Below are positions 1-9,534 of a DNA stretch of 64,000 nt, piece after piece. Under the pieces are notes generated by a model, which did no database searches, was not told the DNA's origin, and saw only the letters and a list, made by a program, of their open reading frames with translations. The stretch spans positions 57,247,338 through 57,311,337 of the forward strand of contig NC_063452.1 of the NCBI RefSeq assembly GCF_020379485.1, given 5' to 3'. A program made the position numbers and the translations under genes. This DNA is from Brassica napus. Its lineage: Eukaryota; Streptophyta; Magnoliopsida; Brassicales; Brassicaceae. The number at the start of each line of letters is the position of its first letter. Position 1 is the first letter of the stretch.

Positions 1-288
1 TCCAGGTTTAGGTTTGGACGATTCGGGAGCAGCCAGAGCCTCGTGGAGATTCTTCGGCTCCTCGTAAGGCAGCTTAGGATGCTTCGACTCGTGATGGATC
101 TGCATCGTCTTCAGATCCGGCGCCGTGATCTTGCAGTGAGGACACTCGTACTTGGCGTGGCCTCCTTTCTCCTTCCCCGTCCTGTCGGCGAGACCCGCCC
201 TTCCTCCTCCTCTATTGGTCAACGCTGCGTCGGCCTTCGCCTGGAGCTCCTTCGCCGTGTGTTTCTTCGGCTTCGCCTTGCCTGTCAT
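1..288 (-). CDS. MBS2: MBS2-like C2H2 zinc-finger protein (partial at left edge)
   Basis: The minus strand reads 96 residues from an ATG at 288 to the window edge in one frame, starting MTGKAKPKKHTAKE. The middle holds one C2H2 finger: CPHC, then HHESKH about 12 residues later. The last visible residues are KPKPG, so only a few C-terminal residues and the stop should lie outside the window. This matches the small plant family of METHYLENE BLUE SENSITIVITY 1 and 2, which are needed for the response to singlet oxygen in cytosol and nucleus (established for Arabidopsis). I choose MBS2 (At5g16470) over MBS1 because the next genes are neighbours of At5g16470. The ORF on the opposite strand is a shadow of this one. 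Confidence 0.9.
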   Translation of the reverse strand, partial: MTGKAKPKKHTAKELQAKADAALTNRGGGRAGLADRTGKEKGGHAKYECPHCKITAPDLKTMQIHHESKHPKLPYEEPKNLHEALAAPESSKPKPG

Positions 289-312
289 CGTTTGATTGGC
301 GGCGGAGATGAG

Positions 313-326
313 AACCCTAACCCTAA
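313..326. promoter_or_regulatory. Telo-box-like motif in the MBS2 leader
   Basis: Two tandem copies of AACCCTA lie 25 to 38 bases upstream of the MBS2 start codon. Such motifs are common near starts of translation-related and growth-related plant genes. The function here is inferred only from the motif. Confidence 0.4.
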
Positions 327-689
327 TTTGTCTGATTGGAGAGACGAAAGGATTTGAGAGAGGGGCGGGGGCGAGAGGCTCGATGCGAGATTATTTATCA
401 GCACGTTTATAAATATTAAAAATTAATAAAATAATATATATAGCCAAAGGTTTTTATAGAGTGCAGTACGGTGCATGGTAAGACTTTGTATCATATTCAT
501 TCAATCCCCACAGAATGACACGTGGTAAGATCTGGAAGCGAGTTATAATCGTGAGAAACGGGATAATACCTGACACTGTCATTTTCAAGGATCATTTTAC
601 CAAAGTTGAGACTTCTTTTTCTTTTGCTAAAATGTAAATATTAGTATTTCAAAAAATAAAATATGAGGATTATAAATAGTGATTAACTA

Positions 690-748
690 ATAAATAACAA
701 GCTTTTTTTTTTTTTTTTTTTTTTTTGAAACACATAAATAACAAGCTT
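690..748 (-). mobile_element. Poly(A) micro-insertion with 15-bp target duplication
   Basis: The 15-mer ataaataacaagctt occurs at 690-704 and exactly at 734-748. Between the copies are only 22 T and then GAAACAC. Read on the minus strand the insert is GTGTTTC followed by 22 A. That is the layout of a retroposon cut back to the last few bases before its tail. The same TGTTTC-plus-A ending occurs at 57647-57668. Confidence 0.7.
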
Positions 749-955
749 ATAAAGTAGATTTCATGGTAAAAAAATGTAAGAAAAAACATATAATCCAAAG
801 ACAACTATATATCATCCGTTTAGTTTAGTAATTGAACAAGAAAAGAAGTAACCGATATAAAGTTGAAGCTCTTGAATGAAAACCGGGCCAATAATAATAC
901 CAAGGTGAGACCCAGAGACAAAGGGAAACACTTTCTCTAGAGTTTTCTACATATT

Positions 956-997
956 GAATGTATCAATGTATTTTCCGAATGTATCAATGTATTTTCC
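956..997. repeat. Perfect 2 x 21-bp tandem repeat
   Basis: The unit begins gaatgtatcaatg and ends ttttcc. It occurs twice with no mismatch at 956-976 and 977-997. No function is evident. Confidence 0.9.
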
Positions 998-1464
998 CTG
1001 GTTTTACAGTCTTTGTTTGTGGTTCAACCGTAGAACCAGCAGTATTAAGAAATTGGTGAAAAATGGAGGCTACTATACTCAATCAAAATCTCTACCGTTA
1101 AAGTCTGTTAGTTCTTTTCTTTTTAGTTTTGTGAGGAAGATTTGAGTTTCTCTTGGTTCGGAACAAAAGAAGAGAGCTCTGTTTTATTTATTTCTTGTAT
1201 ACACACACGGATTATTGGTTCTATTTTATTGAATTTTTCATCTTATGAAAACTACAAGACTGATGGGGGCTGGTATTATTTATTTGGACTTCTTTTTTTT
1301 TGAAAAAAAATATATATTTGGACTTGACCTCCCAAAATATATATAAGCAAAAAACAATGTTAAAAACAACTTTATAAGCAAACTAGAAACAATCTTATAC
1401 CATTATTTTGGGTTATGAGTCTTAACACTTATAGTGAAACTGAGATAACGAATAAACCTGAAAG

Positions 1465-1498
1465 TTCAAAGATTTTTTTTTTATCAACAATTCAAAGA
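1465..1498 (-). mobile_element. Possible poly(A) micro-insertion
   Basis: The 8-mer ttcaaaga at 1465-1472 is repeated at 1491-1498 and encloses a T run followed by ATCAACAA. On the minus strand this reads TTGTTGAT plus about 10 A. The repeat is short, so chance is possible. The GTTGTT-like sequence before the tail resembles the insert at 4964-4980. Confidence 0.4.
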
Positions 1499-1693
1499 AT
1501 TATATAAAGTCTCTTATTAGTAGAAACGGAAAATTTGATTTGAGAATGACCAATTCGAAATCATAAGAAGTTATTAACCTTTAGCTTTATTGGTTGAGCA
1601 TTTGGTTCAATAACTAAAAAGATCAAACTATGCGGAAATAGGAAGACACAAAGTCACACAACTCAGACAGAGAAAAGTTCAGGAAGTTTCAAA

Positions 1694-2527
1694 ATGGGAT
1701 TGTTCTCAAACAAAATCTCCAGAGAAGAAGTGAAGCCTGGAGATCACATCTACTCATGGCGTACTGCCTACGTCTACGCTCACCACGGTTCTCTCTCCCT
1801 CACTCACTTCCCTTTATATGTTTCTATCATTTTATCGAATGTTTCTCTCTATGCAGGAATCTACGTAGGCGATAACAAAGTCATACATTTCACTCGTGGA
1901 GGTGGTCGACAAACTGAAACCGGGACCTTTTTGGACAAGTTGGTCGTTAGTTCATCTCCTAATTATCCTCAGTGTCTGGTCTGCAAAGATCATTCCAGCT
2001 TCAACGGTGACAAGGTCATTACCTCTTGTCTTGATTGCTTTCTTGCTGGAGGAAATCTCTACCTCTTTAAATACAATGTTTCTAGGTCTTCCTTTCTTGC
2101 CAAACCTAGAGGTGGTACTTGCACATTAGCACCTTCAGATCCTCCTGAGGATGTTCTTGTCCGTGCAAATTTCCAATTACATATGGATGGGTGGTTTGGT
2201 GATTATGACGTCACAGAAAACAATTGTGAAGATTTTGCTATCTACTGTAAAACTGGTTTACTGGTCTGCAAGAAGAATAGATTTGGAACCAGTGGTCAAG
2301 TCAATGCCGCTGCTGCAGCTTCGCTTGCTTTAGCCTTGCATGCCTGTGGGTTAAGTATGCTCGGAGTTGGTGTGTACTGTTACGGTCGCGTTGCTAGTGA
2401 CGTAAGTAGGAATGGTGATGTTATCAAGGTCCCTGCGAAGAAGCTCGTTTCCATATTGGAATCGGATCGTACTTCACCAAGAGAAGGCTGGTTGAGCATT
2501 GCCGGTCCCAAGTTTAGGGGTGAATGA
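1694..2527 (+). CDS. NC-domain (LRAT-like) protein, copy 1
   Basis: Two exons, 1694-1787 and 1857-2527, give 254 residues. The product is an NlpC/P60-related LRAT-like fold. GDHIYSW and HHGIYVGDNKVIHFTRGGG carry the expected histidines, and NNCEDFAIYCKTG carries the catalytic cysteine. Relatives are plant NC-domain proteins such as At5g16330 and At5g16360, whose substrate is unknown to me. The intron at 1788-1856 is 69 bases, a multiple of three, and has no stop, so an unspliced ORF of 277 residues exists. Splicing restores the HHG-IYVGD junction seen in copy 2 at the same position and phase. Compared with copy 2 it lacks roughly 35 small and hydrophobic residues near the C-terminus and has a longer divergent tail. 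It is probably functional in the core domain; the function is unproven. Confidence 0.85.
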   Translation: MGLFSNKISREEVKPGDHIYSWRTAYVYAHHGSLSLTHFPLYVSIILSNVSLYAGIYVGDNKVIHFTRGGGRQTETGTFLDKLVVSSSPNYPQCLVCKDHSSFNGDKVITSCLDCFLAGGNLYLFKYNVSRSSFLAKPRGGTCTLAPSDPPEDVLVRANFQLHMDGWFGDYDVTENNCEDFAIYCKTGLLVCKKNRFGTSGQVNAAAAASLALALHACGLSMLGVGVYCYGRVASDVSRNGDVIKVPAKKLVSILESDRTSPREGWLSIAGPKFRGE

Positions 2528-3012
2528 TGATGTTGCCTAGTCATTATTAAAAAAAAAAAAAAGATGATGATGCCTAGTTGGTGTTGTGAGTAAAGAATTT
2601 GCTTCTGCTTTTGTTGTTGAATTCTAATAATCTACGATCCTTCATTAATTCTAACCCGGTTTGTCCTAAGTCCTTACCGAGTGAAAAAAACAAATACAAG
2701 ATACCAATCTCTGTTAACTAATTGTTTGCTTCTGCTCTGACTGATTGTGCAGCCTGTGTTTTCATCTAGAGAAAGAAGTTTGCATCATAAACTAATCTCC
2801 AAAAACTGTTTATGCTAAAGGGTTTATTGCGTACAGTGGTAAGGTTTGTTTTTGCTTACTGAAGAAGGTAACATGGTTTCAAAATTATATAAAGGCTAAG
2901 TCAATTACTACTAGACAACTAAAGCAACTCTAGTGGTCGACCAAAAGAAAAGTTATTCTAGACTTGTAGTGGACTTAGGACTAATCTATATTATATTTGA
3001 TCTGTATTGGAA
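2528..3012. other. Downstream flank of NC copy 1, homologous to 7300-7590
   Basis: This holds the 3' UTR of copy 1, with GCTTCTGCTTTTGTTGT-type sequence shared with the 3' UTR of copy 2. A segment at about 2780-3012 is clearly similar to about 7300-7590: shared tcaattact-agacaactaaag, GGTCGACCAAAA and TTCTAGACTTG. A second UTR-like phrase at 2725-2745 suggests the tail of a further lost gene copy. Confidence 0.65.
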
Positions 3013-3511
3013 TCTATCTCTATATATCTATATCTTTATATATATAGTTGGATTTTTCCCTTTGACAAGTAGCATAGGGGTTTGATGACATATGTCCCAT
3101 ATATTTTTAGTTTCTTTGCATTTTATGTCATTCTTCTTTTACTTGATTGCAATTTGGTTTAATATTTTTTAAATGTGCACTATAATCTTTCTTACACTAA
3201 CCATTATTATATGAAGTTTTATAATCTATTTTATTGGTCAGTAAAATTAAAGATGAATAAAGGAAAAATAAAATAATATAAATATATTTTAATATTTTAT
3301 TTATTCACAACAAAAAAAACATAAACTTTTACTATTTTATTATTTTTACTATTTTCTATTATTCTATTACAAATTATAAATTTATTTGACTATTAAAAAT
3401 TATAAAATAACTAAACAAAACAAAACTAGAATACGACGCATAATCTAAATCTAAATCTCCACATCACAAAGAAAAAATAAAATATTATAGTATCACTAAC
3501 TCGATAAAAGT

Positions 3512-4533
3512 GTGGAACACAAATGAACACATCAAGCACCAATCCAAAAAACCAAAAAAAAATAGATCGGAGGAAGAATAATCAACGGAAGACCAAAGTC
3601 ACTACAAAGCAGGAAAACACATACCTAAAACATAGCCACCAGCTAAGAGGTAAAAGACACCTCACAAACAAAACAACCACATACAAGGCGCTCATGCCAA
3701 TGAAAAACCATAAAGCTCTGAATATAAGAGACCAAAACTCCAAGAGACTAACTCCACACACCTAAACCAAGGAAAACATGAGAAGAAGAAAGACAACATA
3801 AGAGAGGAAGAATGAAATCCAACCACAGAGAAACCAAAGCTCAAGTTTGAGACAAGAAATAATCTTCAAAGCCCACAAAACATACACGAAAGAAAACACT
3901 ATGCAAACCTGGAGTTGCAAATATGGCGAAATGGAAAGCCACCAGAGACGCAACCAGCGATGAAAAGTGTAACGAGATGAGAGAACAAAGAGGGAAAAAA
4001 GACTATACAAAATCAACAAATTGTGGAACACAAATGAACGCGATTAAACCAACCAAAAAAACGGATTAGAGGAAGAGTAATCATCGGAAGACCAAAGTTA
4101 CCACGAAAATGGAAAACACATGCTTAAAGCATAACCACCAGCTAAAAGGTAAGAAGCACCTCACAAACAAAACAACCACATACAAGGCACCATGCCAATG
4201 AAGAACCACAAAGCTATGAATAGAAGAGACGAAAGCTCCAATAGACTAACTCCGCACACCTATACCAAGGGAAGCATGAGAAGAAGAAAAACAACCAAAA
4301 GGAAGGAGAATGGAAGCCAACCACAGAGAAACCAAAGCTCAAGTTTGAGACAAGAAATAATTTTCCAAGCCCACAAAACATACACAAAAGAAAACACTAT
4401 CCAAACTTTGAGTGGCAAACATAGCGAAATGAAGAGCCACCAGATACGTAACCAGCAATGAAAAGTGTAACAAGATGAGAGAACAAAGAGAGAAAGAATA
4501 CTACACAAAATCAACAAACCGTGGAGCCATCCT
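3512..4533. repeat. Tandem duplication inside Helitron A, period about 511 bp
   Basis: The phrase gtggaacacaaatgaac begins units at 3512 and 4023. The following 500 bases match with scattered differences, including aactccgcacacct and ccacagagaaaccaaagctc. Helitron B carries only one copy of the corresponding region. Confidence 0.85.
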
Positions 4534-4951
4534 CAAGTTATGAAGAGAACATAAACGTTAGATCACCAAAAAGTAGATCTTGAAAACCAAGACGAGCATG
4601 GACTATCAACGGCAAGCCAACTACGAGGAAGAAAACATAAAAAAAGACAACTAAACTCTGACCCAACCTAAGGAGATGTAGTTCCTAACATTAGCTAATC
4701 TAAAGAAGAAGAGGACAAATATTGACCAGAACAGCGTACAACATCATGAGAAATAACCGCACAACTGGAACTCATAAACCTGATCTACAACAAATATCAG
4801 ATAATCTCACAAGAGAAGAAGACGAGAAAAAACAAGAGAAACGAATGTGAGTCTTTTTCCGGTGATGGTAAGAAACACCCACACCGGAAATGTAAAAAAA
4901 TACATAGATGGTGACGGCTCAAGTCAAAATATGCCGAAAAGACATCTTAGG

Positions 4952-4992
4952 AGAATAATGCTCGACGTTGTTAAAAAAAAAGAATAATGTTC
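4952..4992 (+). mobile_element. Poly(A) micro-insertion in Helitron A with paralogous empty site
   Basis: agaataatgctc at 4952-4963 and agaataatgttc at 4981-4992 flank GACGTTGTT plus 8 A. The matching place in Helitron B (about 6850-6885) reads from catcttac straight to aataatgttcc, without the insert and with one copy of the flank. That is an empty site. Confidence 0.65.
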
Positions 4993-5327
4993 AAAATATG
5001 AAAATATGAAAATATGAAATACAATTTTGACGCTGAAACCGTTAATATTAGAATTAACAAATGCTTAAATGAAAGTTATTGAAATTTAATTGGTTTTACA
5101 CCTGAAGCTCAATTCACCACTAACAAATATTACTATACACAAAACAACACATTATTGAAAAGACAAACACATAATATATTAACCTATAACCTAACACTAC
5201 ATAACACAATAAAATACTAAATCATGCTCTTTACAAATAAATAGTGACCACATAATTACATCATCAAAAACATCATACTTAACAATAATAAAATAATATT
5301 CTGCGCGAAGTGCGGACACCCCACTAG

Positions 5328-7183
5328 TATATATATAAAGTAGATTTTTTTTTCCATTCTTTTGACATGTGGAATAAGGATTTGATGACATGTGTCCTCA
5401 TATATTTTTTTTTGTTTACATTTTACGTCTTTTTTTTTAAATTACTGCAATTTATCCCGCTATTTTTTTTAATTGTTAACTATCTAAATCTTCTTGTACT
5501 AATCATCATCTAATAATCTATTTTATTAATCATTAAAATTCAAGATGAACAAAAAATAAGTAAAATATATTTCAAATATTTAATTTAGTCACAACAATAA
5601 CATAAACTTTCATTAATTTATAATTTTTTACTATTTATTTTACTATTAAAAATTATAAAGTAACCAAACTAAGAAGAAGAAACTAGAGCAAAACACATAA
5701 TTTAAATCTAAAACATCCACAGTCACAGAGAAAACTAAAATGTCATAGTAACACTAATTTAATAAAGGTCTGAAGTTGAAAGGAGATCAAGAACGAAAAC
5801 TAAATTACCTCACCTTACCATAGAGTATCTTGGTCACAACAAACATAAGTTAGAAAATGGTAGAAAGATAAAATATGAGACAAAGCAATCCCCGAACAAA
5901 AAAGAGCGCAATCAAGCACCAACGAAAGAACCAAGAAAGAAGTCAGAGGAAGAATAATCACCGGAATGCCAAAATCACTATGAAACAACAAGACACATGT
6001 CTAGGTCACCGAAAACACAACCACCAGCTAAGAGGTAAGAAAACTCTCACAAACTAAAGAAACATAGACAAGTTGTCCATGTCATCAAAGAACAACAAAA
6101 CTCTGGATAGAAGGGACCAAAAATCCAAGAGATTAACTCCGCACACATATACTAAGGGAAAGAGGGGAAAAATAGAAACAACCTGAGGAAATGGAGAATG
6201 AGAGACAGGCACCGAAAAATCGAAGCCTAAACTTGAGACCAAAAACAATTTTCTAAACCCACAAAGCATACACAAAGGAAATCACTATCAAAATCTGGAC
6301 TAACAAAAATGGCGAAAGGAAAAGCCACCAGAGATACGAGCACTGATGAAAGCTGCAACGAGATGTGAAAACAGAGAGGGAAGAGGGAGACAAAACAAAT
6401 CAGTAAACCATGGAATCTTCCTCAAACTATGAAAGATAACATAGAAATCAGATCACCAAAAAACAAATCTTGAAAACTAAGACGAGTGGGGACTATCGAC
6501 GACAGACCAACGACAAGGAAGACAACATCAAAGACGACTAAATTCTGACCTAGCCTAAGGAGATGCAACTTCTAACATAGGCAAAATTTAAGGAAGAAAA
6601 TGAGCGCCAATATTGACTGGAACAGCCTACAACACCGTGAGAAACAACCGCACAAGTGAGAACTCATAAACCCGATCTACAACAAATACCAGATAATCTC
6701 ACGAGAGAAGAAGACGAGGAAGAACAAGAGCACGAAGGTGAGTCCACTTCCGGTGATGTGCGGTGACCGTTTACACCAGAAAGGTAAACGAAATACATAG
6801 ATGGTAACGGTTCAAGGTCAAACTATGGGGAGATGGCACAAAACATCTTACAAAAATAATGTTCCAAAATATGAAAAATAAAATACAATTTTGATGTTGG
6901 AACCGTTAATCTTAGAATCAACAAATTTCTAAATGCAAACTTATTGAAATTCAATATGTTTTACATCAAAGACTCACTTCACCACTAACAAGTGCTACTA
7001 TACACACAACAAAACATTATTGAAAAAACAAATACATAATATATTTACCTATCACGTGTCTAATACATAGCACAATAAAATATCAAATAATACTCTTAAC
7101 AAATAAACACGACCACATGATTCATCCAAAAATTATACTTAACAACAATGAAACAATATTCCATTCGCGCGGACAAGGGGACT
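5328..7183 (+). mobile_element. Non-autonomous Helitron B, joined tail-to-head to A
   Basis: Directly after the CTAG end of A the sequence restarts with tatatatataaagtaga, then ttgacatgtgg and tttgatgacatgtgtcc, matching the 5' region of A. The interior is similar to A throughout. The end has CATTCGCGCGGACAAGGGG and then CTAT, a decayed form of the terminus. There is no coding capacity for a transposase. ORFs at 5875-6057 and 6054-6275 have no recognisable motif. Confidence 0.65.
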
Positions 7184-7327
7184 ATAAATTTTATTCTGAA
7201 TTAAAGGCCGCATCATAAAGTAGACTAGAAAATTAACAATGAAACAATATTCCATTCGCGCGGACAAGGGGACCATAAATTTTATTCGGAATTAAAGGCC
7301 GCATCATAAATTAGACTCTAGAAAATT
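7144..7327. repeat. 91-bp tandem duplication at the end of Helitron B
   Basis: Units 7144-7234 and 7235-7327 each run from aacaatgaaacaatattcc through the GC-rich terminus into ttaaaggccgcatcataaa. They differ at a few positions. The duplication spans the Helitron end and its flank. Confidence 0.85.
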
Positions 7328-8226
7328 GTAAATTCTTTTTACTCGTTATAACCACGAAGAGACGTGAATGTGATGTGCTTTCCAGTATCTGTTACGAAAG
7401 GGTTTTTGGGTACAATGGTAGGGTAGGGTTTGTTTTGCTTACTCAAGAAGGAAACACGGTTTCCGAATTAAAATAAAATAAAAAGTCAATTACTAGACAA
7501 CTAAAGTTATTCTAGTGGGTCGACCAAAAAAAATACTATTCTAGACTTGAAGTGGAGTTACGCCTAATGTATTTTTTATTTTCATCGGTACTGGAATTGA
7601 ACTAGAAACTTTATTCGAGCTCAAGTGTGGTTCTAATCTCATAAGAAAGAACAAATAACAAAACTATCAGGTTATCAATACAAATACCAGAAACAACATT
7701 TTCCGCAGAAGTATATTATCTGCTTTATCCCGGCTAATTTTTGTTCGTCACCCAGCGTAAAAAGTTTTTTTTTTTCTTTTCTAATTCAGTTTAAGTCGTC
7801 ACTGAATAGTGTATTTTGCTAAACAATCGTTACAATTGACCAATATTTGCAAGTTAAGACTCAAACTACGAAAATTACAAACTAAGAATCCAACAAACTA
7901 GAATTCAACGAGTATAGTCCTCGATGTTAACACCACATAAAACTGTTGTTTTTTCGGTTTATTGAAACGTACAAGACACATACGGTTTACAAAAATTGCG
8001 TGACATTTCTACAAAAATATTGGGCTATTTTCTAATCAATTTGAATCTTTGATGGCTGTTTAGTAGATTCCATAGTTTCGGGGTCTTTTCACAAATATTT
8101 GATAGTCTAAGGGCATATAATATATTTTTCAACTTTAAATAATAAGGAAAAGAGAGAGAGAGAAAATCAGAAAACCTAACTCATTAAGCAAAAGTGAATC
8201 AGAGAAGACACAGGAACAAGAAGAAG
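7328..8226. other. Upstream region of NC copy 2
   Basis: Promoter and leader of copy 2. The part to about 7590 repeats the 2780-3012 flank. The leader before the ATG has GA repeats (8152-8163). Nothing else coding is seen. Confidence 0.6.
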
Positions 8227-9193
8227 ATGGGATTGTTCTCCAACAAGATCTCCAGAGATGAGCTCAAGGCCGGAGATCACATCTATTCATGGCGATCTTA
8301 CATCTACTCCCATCACGGTTTCCATCTCCTTCACTCTCTCTCTTATCCACATTTTCGTTTAGTCTCGATCACGATCTTTAGCTCCTTTCTCTGGGTTCTA
8401 TGCATTCCATTTCATAGGAATCTATGTAGGCGACGGTAAAGTCATTCACTTTACTCGTCGAGGTGGTCTTGAGATCGGAACCGGTACTTATCTGGACAAC
8501 ATCATCCAGATCTCAGTTCCTCGTCACGGAGACAACCCTTGTCCTAATTGCGGAGATCAATCGATTCTCGACGGCGTAATCTCTTCTTGTCTTGACTGCT
8601 TTCTCGCCGGGGGAAGCCTCTACCTCTTCCAGTACGACGTCTCCAAGGCTGTCCTTGTGGCTAAACAGCGAGGCGGTACCTGCACTACAGCACCTTCAGA
8701 TCCTCCTGAAGAAGTCGTTCACCGCGCTAAGTGCCTTTTATGGAGTAATGGGTTTGGTGAGTACCATCTCTTGGACAACAACTGTGAGGATTTTGCTATC
8801 TATTGCAAGACTGGTCTGCTTGTTTTTTCGGTCACCAAGTCTGGAAGTAGCAGCCAAGTCAACGCGGTGTGTGCAGCAGGTGGTGTTGCTTCTTTGGCAC
8901 TCAGGTATTTAGGGGTGGGAAGGACTGCTGGTCAAGCGGCTTCGTTGGCGGTGTCTCCAGCTACGGTGGTTTCTGCTGCAACCAGGGCTGTTACGATGAC
9001 GCTTGGACTTGTGACTACTGGTTTTGGTTTTGGAGCCGTGGCTGTGGCGGGATACAGTAATTACTGTATCGGTCGTGTGGCTTACGACGTTGGTGTGAGA
9101 AAGGATGTTCGCAAAGTCCCTGTGGAAGAGCTTGCTACACTTATGGCAGTTCGCAATATATTGGACAATACTAACAGCGACAAAAACAAGTAG
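8227..9193 (+). CDS. NC-domain (LRAT-like) protein, copy 2
   Basis: Two exons, 8227-8317 and 8418-9193, give 288 residues, near the length I recall for Arabidopsis relatives. The start is the ATG of MGLFSNKISRDELKAGDHIYSW. An upstream in-frame GTG at 8194 is not a plausible start. Motifs are HHGIYVGDGKVIHFTRRGG with the conserved histidines and NNCEDFAIYCKTG with the cysteine. Near the C-terminus, about residues 205-260 are rich in Ala, Gly, Val and Thr and could associate with membrane; this is the stretch shortened in copy 1. The intron (100 bases) lies at the same codon and phase as in copy 1, showing tandem descent. The gene family is thiol-hydrolase-like by fold; the reaction in plants is not established to my knowledge. 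Confidence 0.88.
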
Positions 9194-9534
9194 TGGAAAA
9201 TTATTTAACCACTTGTTTCATGGATTGTTGATGAGTCATTGACTCTAATCTGTTGTGTAAGAGACTTTACTTCTGCTTTGTTTGTATTGTGTAAACTGTA
9301 TTTTTAACTATTTGAGGAAATGGCAAATACAGTCAAAACAATATTTATTACTTTCAAGAACTAAACTCTATCAAGAGATTTAGATAAAGATCAACTCCAT
9401 GATAAAACTGCTTACTCTTCATTTACATAAAGAGTAATGGAGAGTCAAGACTGTAATTAGTTCCTTCCTCAGACATCACTTCAACGATTTTTTTAATTGC
9501 AGGAGACAAATATCTTACTATTAGCAATGGTCTG
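9194..9534. other. Convergent 3' region, NC copy 2 and FRL1
   Basis: About 340 bases between two stop codons of converging genes. It holds the two 3' UTRs and no separate gene. Confidence 0.7.

Larger units (their letters stand above)
361..1693. other. Intergenic region between MBS2 and the first NC-domain gene
   Basis: AT-rich DNA that should contain the promoters of both divergent genes. No convincing coding sequence is seen; the short ORF at 954-1145 crosses a tandem repeat and has no recognisable motif. It holds poly(T) micro-insertions at 690-748 and 1465-1498, listed separately, and a weaker candidate at 1281-1325 where TATTTGGACTT flanks a poly(T)/poly(A) stretch. Confidence 0.7.
3013..5327 (+). 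mobile_element. Non-autonomous Helitron A
   Basis: The element starts TCTATCTC after host ...GGAA and ends with a small GC-rich hairpin (CGCGAAGTGCG) followed by CACTAG and then T. TC start, CTRR end, a 3' hairpin and insertion between A and T are the Helitron hallmarks. The left border was placed where similarity to the paired flank at 7570-7590 stops. No Rep/helicase coding is present. Short minus-strand ORFs at 3762-4031 and 4260-4517 are low-complexity and duplicated with the repeat, so I do not call them genes. Confidence 0.75.

Noticed and set aside
43..357. 104-residue plus-strand ORF at the left edge
   Set aside because: Starts with GTG and lies antisense to the well-supported MBS2 coding region.
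3762..4517. Two similar hydrophobic minus-strand ORFs of 85-89 residues in Helitron A
   Set aside because: They are the two copies of the 511-bp duplication; the Helitron B counterpart is not preserved as a protein and no motif is seen.
8194..8226. N-terminal extension of NC copy 2
   Set aside because: It begins with GTG and adds MNQRRHRNKKK-like residues not seen in copy 1; the ATG at 8227 aligns with copy 1.
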